From VBDM01 sp963699535 (GTDB lineage: Bacteria; Pseudomonadota; Gammaproteobacteria; Burkholderiales; SG8-39): DNA of 64,000 nt. The notes under the pieces were generated by a model. It did no database searches, had not been told where the DNA came from, and was given only the letters and a program-made list of their open reading frames with translations. The stretch spans positions 1-64,000 of the forward strand of contig CAVOUJ010000024.1 of the NCBI GenBank assembly GCA_963699535.1. The letters are read 5' to 3'. The position numbers and the translations under genes are program-made. Positions 18,294-26,828 of this stretch are shown here, piece after piece; position 1 is the first letter of the stretch; each line of letters starts with the position of its first letter.

Positions 18294-19723
18294 TACTTTA
18301 AACCGGCGACTTTCAGCCCATCCTGAAGAATTGCCTTGACTTTATCGCCGTGAGTTGTCTCGCAATAGACGCGCATGATCGGTTCTGTGCCGGAAAAGCG
18401 GATCAGCATCCAACCGCCATCTTCGAGCTTGAATTGAAACCCGTCGATGGTGACGAGTTCGGTGACCTTCAGACCCGCCCAACGTGGAAGGTTTGGCAGC
18501 CAGGATGGCAGCTTCACGATCTTTACGATTCGCCGTTAAAAAGCCGTGTCAATGCGGTCATAAAAATATTCACTGCCGACTTTGTCAAAGAGGACTTTGA
18601 GCAAGTTCGGTCGGTTTTTTACCGAGACGTACCATCAGGTCAAGCATGTACAAACCAGCCAGAATACCGTCTCGTTCAGGAACGTTGCCGCGGAAGGCAT
18701 AACCACCGCTTTCCTCGCCGCCGATCAATGCGTTCGTCTCGATCATCTTGGGTGCAACATACTTGAATCCCACGCCGGTTTCATAGACCGGAACGCCGTA
18801 GGCTGCGCCAAGTTTGTTCAACATGCCGGTTGTGGAAAGTGTTTTGACAATGGCGCCGCGTTGTCCGCGTACCTCGAGCAGGTAATAGGCCAGCAAGGCA
18901 TAAACACGCAGCTGGTTGACGAAGTGTCCGTTCTCGTCCCCGATACCGCAGCGGTCGGCATCTCCATCGGTAATGAGCAGCACATCCGCATGGTTGTCAA
19001 CGGTTGCTTTGAGACCGACGTCAATGTTCGGTTGGATGGGTTCAGGCCGCTTCATTTCGGGGAAGGATGGATTGCGTTCGTTGTGGATTTCGATGATTTT
19101 GGTTTTGCCGCCGCCGAGCAGGCGGGGGAAATAACCCGCGCCGTTGCCCCACATCGTATCGACCATCACGGTCAGACCGGCGTCTTTGATGGGTTGCAGG
19201 TCGATCAGTTTTCAGGATATGTTCGATATAAGGGGTGTGCGGATCGAATTTGACAATTTTGCCGGTCGATTCCCCTTCTCGGAAGGAGAACCGTTTTACG
19301 GATGCAACTGAATCGGGGATCAGCGCCTCTATCTGTGAGCAGACCTTCAGGGTCGATTGCCCCGCCATTCTCGTCGCGAACCTTGAATCCGTTATCGGTG
19401 GCGGGTTGTGCGATGCGGTGATGTTGACCGCGCCGCACGCTTTCGATTTACAACTGCAAAAGCGATCACAGGAGTGGGGGTTGCGCCATCTGTGAGATGG
19501 ACTCTCAACCCGTTGCCAGCCAGCACTTCAGCAACCGCGGCTGCGAAATTTTCCGAGCCGAAGCGCTTGTCGTGATCCGACCACGACCCATTCACCTTTT
19601 TTGCCTTTTTCCAGCAGATAGGAGGCAAATCCCTGCGCACAGCGGCGTACATTGTCGAAAGTGTAATCTTCAGCGATGACACCGCGCCAGCCATCTGTGC
19701 CAAACTCTGATGTCAGCAGCCAT
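18293..19723 (-). CDS. Phosphoglucomutase/phosphomannomutase family protein (frameshifted)
   Basis: An alpha-D-phosphohexomutase that moves phosphate between C6 and C1 of a hexose through a phosphoserine. Pieces in order are EFGTDGWRGVIAEDYTF, VVVGHDKRFGSENFA, the phosphoserine loop AVNITASHNP (about 19.41 kb), the Mg loop DGDADRCGIGDENG, the sugar-specificity loop GGEESGGYAFRG and the phosphate-binding RFSGTEPIMRVYCE. At least five one-base breaks occur, including one just after the start. AGGAG precedes the ATG. GEESGG fits both glucose and mannose specificity, so the substrate stays open. First gene of an apparent operon with tatD and the prenyl synthase. Confidence 0.82.
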
Positions 19724-19964
19724 AAAAATCTCCTAGATGAGAGTCGTAGGGGGTATTATATCAGTGACGAGCAATCAATGACCAGTTTTAATAGCGGGAA
19801 ATTGTTAGTTGATCTTTGCCTAAAGAGTCATGGAAAAGCATCCTATTCATCTTTGCTAATCCGGAATAATAATTTCTCTCATGTTCTAATGTATTCCAGG
19901 TTTAATTTGCTACAATTCAATCAAGGGATGGATCCGCCGAGTTCTGATCAGGAAGGAGGTCCTT

Positions 19965-20517
19965 ATGCTTAACCCAAAGGGGATTGCAGACCTTATTACC
20001 TTATGCCGAGGCCTGATGGCCTTCTTGCTGGCCTGGCTGGGATTTACCCGTGGAGTCTGAAGCATTGCCACTGGCAATTCTGCTCATGCTATTTTGCTGG
20101 ACGGGTGACTTTGTGGATGGAGGAATTGCACGCCTCAATCAACCTCGAAGAACGAGCTGGCTCGGTGATCATGATCTTCAGGTGGACTTGTTCGTGTCTT
20201 TGGGTCTGGGTGCCTACCTGGTGGGGGCGGGATTACTAAACTGGTATATTGCTTGTGGCTATCTGATTGTATGCGGTCTGGCTGTCTGGCGTTTTGGACC
20301 GGATCGAAACCTGCTGATGCTGGTTCAGGCTTTCATATATGGTTATTTCATCTGGGTGGCATGGAGGGAACTTCCTCAAACCGGGCGCTGGCTGATCGCG
20401 TGGGTGTTGGCAGCCACGGCTTTGAGCTGGCGGAGATTTTCAAACCAGGTCGTTCCGGAGTTTATTCATGGTATGAGGTCCATCTGGCGAAATAGCGGGA
20501 CTCCTCATAATCCCTAA
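19965..20517 (+). CDS. CDP-alcohol phosphatidyltransferase family membrane protein (one frameshift)
   Basis: MLNPKGIADLITLCRGLMAFLLAWLGF is followed, after one break near 20.045 kb, by a multi-helix membrane protein containing GDFVDGGIARLNQPRRTS and then GDHDLQVD. This matches the family's DxxDGxxAR...D...D catalytic signature, except that the last two Asp lie one residue farther away than in the standard pattern. Such enzymes replace CMP on CDP-diacylglycerol with an alcohol in phospholipid synthesis. A perfect AAGGAGG lies 5 bases before the ATG. At about 183 residues it has the usual size. The next gene follows after three bases. Confidence 0.7.
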
Positions 20518-20520
20518 TAC

Positions 20521-21513
20521 TTGAATAAAGGTATTATTCGATTGCCAAAAAACAAATTTTATTATATTAATTCCCAAAAGGATGGGGAAGAAGATCCATA
20601 CAACCGTATATGGTCGGAACTTGGAAGAATCGCAAGCAAGCTCGGACTCAGACGAATCACTGATTGGGTTAAGAAAATAATTTCGGTGGCTGAACCCGCC
20701 GGTCGTGTCTTTATGAGCAGCCGCCCGGCGTATGTTCCCGTGGTGGAAAGCACTGTCCTGTCTGTTCTGAGTGCGAATTTGTGGCATGACTGGCCTCGGT
20801 TTAGGGAAATTGAGAACCGCCTTGAAGCATTCGCCAAACTTGTGGAAGAGGAGCAGGTCGATCTGGTCCTGCTTCAAGAAATGGCCCGGACTCCATTCTT
20901 GAAAGTAGATTCCTGGCTGGCGGAAAGGTTAAACATGTCCTATGTTTATTCGCGTTCAAACGGCTCTGAAAATATTGGGTTTGAGGAAGGGCTGGGTGTC
21001 TTTAGTCGTTTTCCGTTGACGCGACTGCCTTTTTTACGTCAAGTCAGTCGAATTTCCATTCCTTTTGTCCGTCGAATGGCGCTTGGTGTCACGGTCGAAA
21101 CTCCCTTTGGTGAGATCCTCGCATTTTCAGCTCACCTGGGTTTGATTCGCAAACATAATGCACACCAACTAAGCGAGTTGCATCATTGGATAAGCCACCT
21201 GCCGGGGGATCGTTCGGTGGTTATTGGCGGAGACTTTAATGCCCTGGAACAAAGTCGCCAAATCCGCAAGGTGCGCAACTACTGGCAGGATACTTATCGA
21301 GAAGTAAAACCTACCGGCCATTCCAGCACACATACGTTGAATTGGCCATGGGGGAGTAAATTATTGAACCATCGGATCGATTACATTTTTCTACAGCCAG
21401 GAAACCCTGTCTGGCGGGTCCTGGATGTTTGCCACCTGGATGCACCTGGTGGACCTCACTCGGACCACCGGGCGGTGGTGGCCCGCCTCGCGCCTGTTTC
21501 CCTTCCCGTTTAA
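20521..21513 (+). CDS. Endonuclease/exonuclease/phosphatase-family protein
   Basis: A 330-residue protein whose C-terminal two thirds is an EEP (DNase I-like) domain: SVLSANLWHDWPR (metal-site Asn), VDLVLLQEM (catalytic Glu), EEGLGVFSRFPL, FSAHLG (His), VVIGGDFNAL (Asp-x-Asn) and GGPHSDHRAVVA (terminal Asp-His). The first about 75 residues have no recognisable domain. The first ATG-equivalent is a TTG at 20521 and the true start may lie further in. It directly follows the phosphatidyltransferase gene, so a lipid- or phosphoester-related substrate is possible but unproven. Confidence 0.75.
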   Translation: MNKGIIRLPKNKFYYINSQKDGEEDPYNRIWSELGRIASKLGLRRITDWVKKIISVAEPAGRVFMSSRPAYVPVVESTVLSVLSANLWHDWPRFREIENRLEAFAKLVEEEQVDLVLLQEMARTPFLKVDSWLAERLNMSYVYSRSNGSENIGFEEGLGVFSRFPLTRLPFLRQVSRISIPFVRRMALGVTVETPFGEILAFSAHLGLIRKHNAHQLSELHHWISHLPGDRSVVIGGDFNALEQSRQIRKVRNYWQDTYREVKPTGHSSTHTLNWPWGSKLLNHRIDYIFLQPGNPVWRVLDVCHLDAPGGPHSDHRAVVARLAPVSLPV

Positions 21514-21723
21514 TTTGAAACTATTTTGGTTCCATGGATTTGAATTGCAATGGAATATCCGGGGTTTCAATCGCCGGTGATGACCACTTTATTTTTCATT
21601 CGAAGAAAGAAACCTCAATGACCTGGACCGGGTGAACTCGCAAATTTTTTTTGTCAAAATGGCTTCTGCAAGGCACTCTTATTTTCATGAATTGATTACC
21701 CGTGTTCAATTCGATAATAACGG

Positions 21724-21729
21724 TATAAT
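21724..21729 (+). promoter_or_regulatory. TATAAT -10 box, probable leaderless transcript
   Basis: TATAAT is followed by 7 bases and the ATG at 21737 of the cysteine desulfurase gene. It decides the start: the open frame continues upstream to 21632 but would run through the box. Confidence 0.55.
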
Positions 21730-21736
21730 TTCACCC

Positions 21737-22891
21737 ATGATTTACATGGATTATGCCGCTACCACTCCTGTGGATAAACGTGTCCTCGACGCGATGCTGC
21801 CATATTTCAGCGTCTCGTTTGGCAACCCTTCTTCTGTCCACCGTTATGGACAGAAGGCGGAAGCCGCGATTGAAGCCGCCCGAGAGGCAGTTGCGGAGGT
21901 ATTAAATTGCCAATCCGCTGAAGTTATTTTTACCTCGTGTGGTTCGGAATCGGATAACCTTGCGCTGCGCGGAGCAGCCATGGCGATGAGGAGCAGGAAT
22001 AATGCCAGGTGGCTGATCACTTCCAAAGCTGAACACCCGGCTGTCAGCAAAACGGCGGACCAACTTGAACGACTTTACGGTTTTCAAGTTGAGTGGCTCG
22101 ACCTGGATGAGCACGGAATGGTTTTGCCGGAAGCCGTGGAAAAAGCCATTTGTAGCGAGACTGCGCTGGTATCAGTCATGTATGCCAACAACGAGATCGG
22201 CACCATCAATCCAATTAAGGAAATTGCGGAAGTTTGTCACAGGAAGGGTGTTTTATTCCACACGGATGCGGTTCAGGCAGGCGCCTATCTACCAGTGGAT
22301 GTTCAATTGCTTGGTGTTGATTTGCTCTCGCTCGGCGGGCACAAATTCTATGGGCCAAAAGGTGTCGGAGCACTTTATGTCCGAAAAGGGACACCACTGG
22401 CTTCTTCGCAGACTGGAGGAGGGCAGGAATTCGGTTTTCGCGCCGGGACGCAGAACGTGCCTTACATAGTCGGTTTCGCCGAGGCATTACGATTGACCAC
22501 TGAAGAACGCGAACAACGTACTACCCACGTTCAACCACTTCGCGACCGTATTATCGGCACTGTACTGGAGGAAATCCCGGAATCACGCCTTACCGGACAC
22601 CCTGAAATGAGACTGCCTCAACATGCGAGTTTTGCGTTTAGGAATGCGGACGGTAACCTTCTTCTGACTCTGTTGGATGCGGCAGGGTTTGCCTGCTCGT
22701 CCGGCTCTGCCTGCAAGACCGGCAACCCGGAGCCGAGTGAGGTTATGAATGCGATTGGCTTGATCCGTGAATGGGGTCTGGGTTCGTTGCGAATTACGTT
22801 AGGTTCCGGCTCCACACCTGAACATGTTGATGCATTATTGGCGATTTTGCCATCATTGGTTGAAAAGGCAAGAAAGATACAGAAAGACTAG
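21737..22891 (+). CDS. Cysteine desulfurase, IscS/NifS family
   Basis: A 384-residue PLP enzyme that takes sulfur from cysteine as a persulfide. MIYMDYAATTPVD opens the protein, HTDAVQ is the cofactor-aspartate region, SLGGHKFYGPKG carries the PLP lysine (K203) and CSSGSACKTG carries the persulfide cysteine (C326). The CxxG-type active loop and lack of an insertion match group I (IscS/NifS). mnmA begins about 115 bases downstream on the same strand, so this enzyme probably feeds sulfur to tRNA 2-thiouridine synthesis. No iscU or other Fe-S scaffold gene is adjacent. Confidence 0.92.
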   Translation: MIYMDYAATTPVDKRVLDAMLPYFSVSFGNPSSVHRYGQKAEAAIEAAREAVAEVLNCQSAEVIFTSCGSESDNLALRGAAMAMRSRNNARWLITSKAEHPAVSKTADQLERLYGFQVEWLDLDEHGMVLPEAVEKAICSETALVSVMYANNEIGTINPIKEIAEVCHRKGVLFHTDAVQAGAYLPVDVQLLGVDLLSLGGHKFYGPKGVGALYVRKGTPLASSQTGGGQEFGFRAGTQNVPYIVGFAEALRLTTEEREQRTTHVQPLRDRIIGTVLEEIPESRLTGHPEMRLPQHASFAFRNADGNLLLTLLDAAGFACSSGSACKTGNPEPSEVMNAIGLIREWGLGSLRITLGSGSTPEHVDALLAILPSLVEKARKIQKD

Positions 22892-23006
22892 CGTTATGCC
22901 GGAATTCAGCTTAGTTAAAGTATAAAGTATACGGCATCGTCAATTTCTTCCATATAAACGGAAAAATAAAAACGACGAAATCATCAATTATGGTAGTGGT
23001 GAATTA

Positions 23007-24082
23007 GTGACTAAAGTTGTTGTTGCCATGTCTGGAGGTGTGGATTCTTCTGTTGCAGCCGTTTTGCTTAAGCAACAGGGTTATGAAGTCATCGGGATGA
23101 TGCTGCGCTTGTGGAGTGAACCGGGCAGGGAAGACTCCAACCGCTGTTGCACACCTGATTCGATGGCGCTGGCGAGACGTGTCGCCGCAAAACTGGATAT
23201 CCCGTTCTACGTGATAGACGCAAAGGAGATTTTCCAAAAGACCGTAGTTGGTTACTTCCTAGAAGGTTATGCTGACGGCGGAACGCCTAACCCATGCCTG
23301 GTGTGCAATCGTCAAATACGATGGGATTTCCTGCTCAACCATGCGCTGGCACTTGGAGCGGATTTCATGGCGACCGGGCACTATGTTAGAACACTAAGGA
23401 TCTCACGATGGAATGATTCAATTGCTCCGTGCGGTTGATCGAACGAAGGATCAGTCCTATGTCCTGCATGTTTTAACGCAGGATAAATTGGCAAAGGCAC
23501 TTTTCCCGGTGGGAGATTATCCAAAGCCCGAGATTCGCCGGATTGCCGCTGAGCACAACCTGGCTGTGGCGACGCGTCATGACAGTCAGGATCTGTGTTT
23601 CCTGGCGGGTGGAGGATTACAGGGATTTCCTCAAGCGTATTTCTCCTGAAATGCTCATTCCCGGCGATATTATCGATAAAACCGGTCAGGTCCTCGGTCA
23701 GCACAGCGGATTACCAAACTACACGATCGGGCAAAGGAAAGGTCTCGGGGTTTCATCCCCGATTCCTCTCTATGTTATCTCGAAGGATGCTCACAGGAAT
23801 ACCCTACTTGTCGGAAGGGAAAATGAACTCGGCACATGTGAATTAATCGCGGTAAATGTAAATTGGATGGATGGCATTTCCTCTGCAGATCCATTTCGCG
23901 CTCAAGTTAAAAGCCGTTATACTGCCCAGGAATCCCCGGCTGAGGTATTTCCACTTGAGATGGGGAAAAAGGTGCGTGTCGTCTTCGATTCTCCCCAGCG
24001 GGACATAACTCCGGGTCAAGCGGCAGTGTTTTATAATGGGGACATAGTCCTGGGTGGCGGTATCATTACTTCATCGAGGTAG
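23007..24082 (+). CDS. mnmA: tRNA-specific 2-thiouridylase MnmA (frameshifted)
   Basis: MnmA activates U34 of Glu, Gln and Lys tRNAs with ATP and inserts sulfur. The PP-loop is VVVAMSGGVDSSVAAVLL. The catalytic cysteines lie in NPCLVCNRQIRWDFLL and in DLCFLAGG (about 23.6 kb); QLLRAVDRTKDQSYVLHVL, TIGQRKGLGVSSPIPLYV and a C-terminal beta-barrel ending VLGGGIITSS complete the protein. Two or three one-base breaks lie near 23.39 and 23.60 kb. It starts with GTG. The upstream cysteine desulfurase is its likely sulfur donor. Confidence 0.9.
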
Positions 24083-24091
24083 GGAGAGATC

Positions 24092-24361
24092 ATGACGATT
24101 CCTGCGGCACTTTTCGGCATTGTCCTTTCCACGCTGTATGGCGCAGCTTTTCACTTCTGGCGCGGTGGCGATACCAAAAGATTAATACTTTACCTTCTTC
24201 TGAGCTGGTCAGGCTTCTGGATAGGGCAGTTATTGGGCTCCCGCCTGGGATGGACGTTTGCAGCGGTGGGTCCGCTTAATATCGGCATGGCAACTTTGGG
24301 TGCGTTTCTCCTCATGGGAGCGGGATATTGGTTAAGTCTGGTTGAAATAGATAAGAAATAA
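24092..24361 (+). CDS. Small membrane protein with two or three predicted helices
   Basis: An 89-residue protein with hydrophobic stretches at about residues 3-20, 29-48 and 60-82 separated by short basic or polar turns (HFWRGGDTKRL, GSRLGW). GGGAGAG precedes the ATG by about 5 bases, and it starts nine bases after mnmA, so it is probably the last gene of that operon. A strong bidirectional terminator follows. I do not recognise the family. Confidence 0.65.
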   Translation: MTIPAALFGIVLSTLYGAAFHFWRGGDTKRLILYLLLSWSGFWIGQLLGSRLGWTFAAVGPLNIGMATLGAFLLMGAGYWLSLVEIDKK

Positions 24362-24377
24362 CCTGATCGATAAGAAA

Positions 24378-24403
24378 AATCCCCCGCAATTGCGGGGGAT
24401 TTG
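24378..24403. terminator. Bidirectional Rho-independent terminator
   Basis: AATCCCCCGCAA pairs perfectly with TTGCGGGGGATT, flanked by A's on the left and T's on the right. It separates the small membrane protein gene (plus) from the cold-shock gene (minus) and should stop transcription from both sides. Confidence 0.88.
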
Positions 24404-24419
24404 ATTTAAGTGTTTAAGG

Positions 24420-24629
24420 TCAGACTGGTTTGACGTCTGCAGCTTGCAACCCCTTGGGACCTTGCTCGATGGAGAATTCCACCTGCTGTCCTTCGGTCAG
24501 CGACTTGTAGCCATCCACTTTGATGGCGGAAAAGTGGACGAAGACATCCGGTCCACCCTCGCGCTGGATGAATCCATAGCCTTTACTGCTATTGAACCAC
24601 TTTACCGTGCCGACAACTCGTTCGCTCAT
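24420..24629 (-). CDS. Cold-shock domain protein (CspA family)
   Basis: A 69-residue single OB-fold protein that binds single-stranded RNA and DNA. RNP1 appears as KGYGFIQ and RNP2 as VFVHFSAI, after the family start GTVKWFNSSKGYGF. The length is exactly that of CspA proteins. AAGGAG lies about 8 bases before the ATG at 24629; the in-frame extension to 24707 is leader sequence. A promoter about 145 bases upstream gives a long 5' leader, as in temperature-responsive csp genes, though cold induction here is inference. Confidence 0.93.
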   Translation of the reverse strand: MSERVVGTVKWFNSSKGYGFIQREGGPDVFVHFSAIKVDGYKSLTEGQQVEFSIEQGPKGLQAADVKPV

Positions 24630-24707
24630 TGCTATTTCTCCTTTTGATAAAGAAAACGGTTTGATTTTTGGTGCAGGTCTTCTGGTACGGTCGTGGTTTT
24701 TAACCAA

Positions 24708-24736
24708 CAGCCCGAACGGTGGGACTGTTCAGGCTG
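24708..24736 (-). promoter_or_regulatory. Hairpin in the cold-shock gene leader
   Basis: CAGCC-C-GAAC pairs with GTTC-A-GGCTG around a 9-base loop, one mismatch in ten positions. It lies within the predicted untranslated leader of the csp gene and may take part in mRNA structure switching. Confidence 0.4.
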
Positions 24737-24779
24737 CTTCTTACGAGGTACAACAAGAACTCTGACACCTTACGAGCAC

Positions 24780-24808
24780 AGTTTATCAAAGTGGACAAAG
24801 TGTGTCAA
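24780..24808 (-). promoter_or_regulatory. Sigma-70-type promoter of the cold-shock gene
   Basis: On the minus strand TTGACA is followed by exactly 17 bases and TAAACT (four of six matches to TATAAT). It would start transcription about 145 bases before the csp ATG. Confidence 0.6.
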
Positions 24809-24864
24809 GGTTGCATTATGGTAAGATTGGAATGTAAAACTGTGGTTGTAAGGAAAGGATCCCT

Positions 24865-26775
24865 ATGACACCTCGAATTGAATCCCTGCTCTCCGCCCGT
24901 TTATTTGTTGTTCCGCAACTCGTGGATGGACGAATTTACTTCCTGAGCAATCTCACCGGACACCTCAGCCTGTATGTCATGTATTACGGAGGCAGCGTAC
25001 CTGAACCCTTGCTACCTTCAAATATTGCTCTCCAGAATCCACATCTAATTGGCGGTTATTCATTTTATGTTTTCCCGGAAATAGGGAAAATTTTAGTGAT
25101 GATAGATCAGGACGGGGATGAAAACTATCAACCGATGCTCATTCCTTTGGAAGGTGGGTTTCCGGAACCTGCATTCAACAATTACTTCGAGAAGTATCGC
25201 GTCCATTTGGGCGAATGCGATCCTGAAAACAACATTGCTTACTTCTTTGCCGAACGACGCGATAAGGCCATGAATGAAGGATATCGAGGCAACCTGGGAA
25301 ATAACAAGCTCACCAAGCTCGACGAATCTCCCTGGGGTGCGATTCCAGCCGGTCACAACAAGGATCATACACAAACACTCATTGCGGAGGGTTATACCGT
25401 TGGTGATAATGTGTTGTACCTGTTGGAGGGGAGGAGGAAACGAGTGCTTTTCGGTAAACCCCTCACAAAACGGAAAGAGGGGGAACAAGTGCCGCTTAAC
25501 GGTCTGGGCTCCCAGGTGTTGACCTCGAGCGGGAAAGGGGTCCTGACAACATCCTCAGTGTTTGAAGATACATTTTCATTGGGTTATATCCCGCTGGAGG
25601 AACCAGGCAGGATGTATCCGGTCAAACTAAAAGGTGTTTCCCACTCAGGCATGGGCGAGATGACAGGCATTGAACGCTTGAAAGGGGCTCGATATGGCGT
25701 CTCTTTTAATATCGACGGATGTTCATGGCTCTATGAAGGGGTTTTCAATGAGAAGAAAAAGGTCATGAAATTGAAGCATGTCATTATAGGCGAAGACCCT
25801 CTTGACAACGGTGTGCTGGAGCACTCTCAATACAATAAAAAAGACGATGTCTTTACCCTTTCATTTTCGAATGCAATCGCCCCAACCCAGATTTACACGG
25901 TCGAAGGAAAAAAGAGGGATGTGATCGTCATGCATACTGCTGAGAAAGTTCTCGGTATCCCCGATGAATATCTTTCGAGCGGAGAGGACGCGTCCTTTGT
26001 CTCGTTTGATGGTCTGCGCATGTCAGCCAGGCTGTACCTGCCTGCCCGTGAACTTGGTTTCAAGGGCAAACGGCCGCTGGTGTATTATGTCCATGGCGGA
26101 CCACAAAGCCAGGAACGGCCTGACTTTGCCTGGTTCTCAATGCCCCTGATCCAGTTCCTTACGTTGCACGGGTTTGCAGTTTTCGTCCCCAATGTACGCG
26201 GATCCACCGGTTATGGCTTGAGTTTCACCAAACATGTGGACAGGGATTGGGGCGGCAAGGATCGCCTAGACCATGTTCACGCTATGACAAAGGTGTTACC
26301 CAAAGACAAAAGGCTTGATGTCTCCCGTACAGCAGTCGTTGGCCGGTCGTACGGCGGCTATATGACACTGACCCTGGCAGGCCAGCACCCTGATTTGTGG
26401 AAAGCGGCATGCGATATGTTCGGCCCTTACGACCTGTTGACCTTCTCCGACCGTCTTCCTGAAACTTGGAAACCGTATTTTAAGATTGCCCTTGGTGATC
26501 CGGAAAAGCCTGAGGAAAAAACCTTTCTTACTGAACGGTCACCGAAGACATACATGGATCAGCTGTCCTGTCCGATGCTTGTGATTCAAGGCCGTAATGA
26601 TCCACGCGTAGTTGCGAAAGAATCAGAAGAACTTGTGGATGAGCTTCGCGCGAAAGGAAAACAGATAGAGTTGCTGGTGTTTGAAGATGAGGGACATGAT
26701 GTCCTGAAGTATGACAACCGGGTGACTTGCTATAATGCCATCACCGACTTCTTTACGAAACACTTGAAACCATAA
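24865..26775 (+). CDS. S9-family prolyl oligopeptidase-like serine peptidase
   Basis: A 636-residue two-domain protein: an N-terminal beta-propeller (about 1-370) and a C-terminal alpha/beta-hydrolase. The catalytic triad is Ser495 in GRSYGGYM, Asp579 in GRNDPRV and His611 in DEGHDV. YYVHGGPQSQERP gives the oxyanion region. The layout resembles acylaminoacyl-peptidase or dipeptidyl-peptidase members. No signal peptide is seen, so it is likely cytosolic and degrades short peptides. AAGGA lies upstream of the ATG. Confidence 0.9.
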   Translation: MTPRIESLLSARLFVVPQLVDGRIYFLSNLTGHLSLYVMYYGGSVPEPLLPSNIALQNPHLIGGYSFYVFPEIGKILVMIDQDGDENYQPMLIPLEGGFPEPAFNNYFEKYRVHLGECDPENNIAYFFAERRDKAMNEGYRGNLGNNKLTKLDESPWGAIPAGHNKDHTQTLIAEGYTVGDNVLYLLEGRRKRVLFGKPLTKRKEGEQVPLNGLGSQVLTSSGKGVLTTSSVFEDTFSLGYIPLEEPGRMYPVKLKGVSHSGMGEMTGIERLKGARYGVSFNIDGCSWLYEGVFNEKKKVMKLKHVIIGEDPLDNGVLEHSQYNKKDDVFTLSFSNAIAPTQIYTVEGKKRDVIVMHTAEKVLGIPDEYLSSGEDASFVSFDGLRMSARLYLPARELGFKGKRPLVYYVHGGPQSQERPDFAWFSMPLIQFLTLHGFAVFVPNVRGSTGYGLSFTKHVDRDWGGKDRLDHVHAMTKVLPKDKRLDVSRTAVVGRSYGGYMTLTLAGQHPDLWKAACDMFGPYDLLTFSDRLPETWKPYFKIALGDPEKPEEKTFLTERSPKTYMDQLSCPMLVIQGRNDPRVVAKESEELVDELRAKGKQIELLVFEDEGHDVLKYDNRVTCYNAITDFFTKHLKP

Positions 26776-26787
26776 ATGGGCGGAGTT

Positions 26788-26815
26788 GGAGCGGTTACTC
26801 TGGGTTTACTGCTCC
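26788..26815 (+). terminator. Possible terminator after the S9 peptidase
   Basis: GGAGCGGT pairs with ACTGCTCC (one G-T wobble) around a 12-base loop, followed by CTTTG. The tail is weak and it lies only 13 bases before the next start codon, so it may instead affect translation. Confidence 0.4.
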
Positions 26816-26828
26816 CTTTGTGATAAAT

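Noticed and set aside
7405..20517. Interpreting the broken core genes as pseudogenes of a decaying genome
   Set aside because: Release factor 1, the primary sigma factor and MetRS are essential and keep every motif; patchy indels fit sequencing error better.
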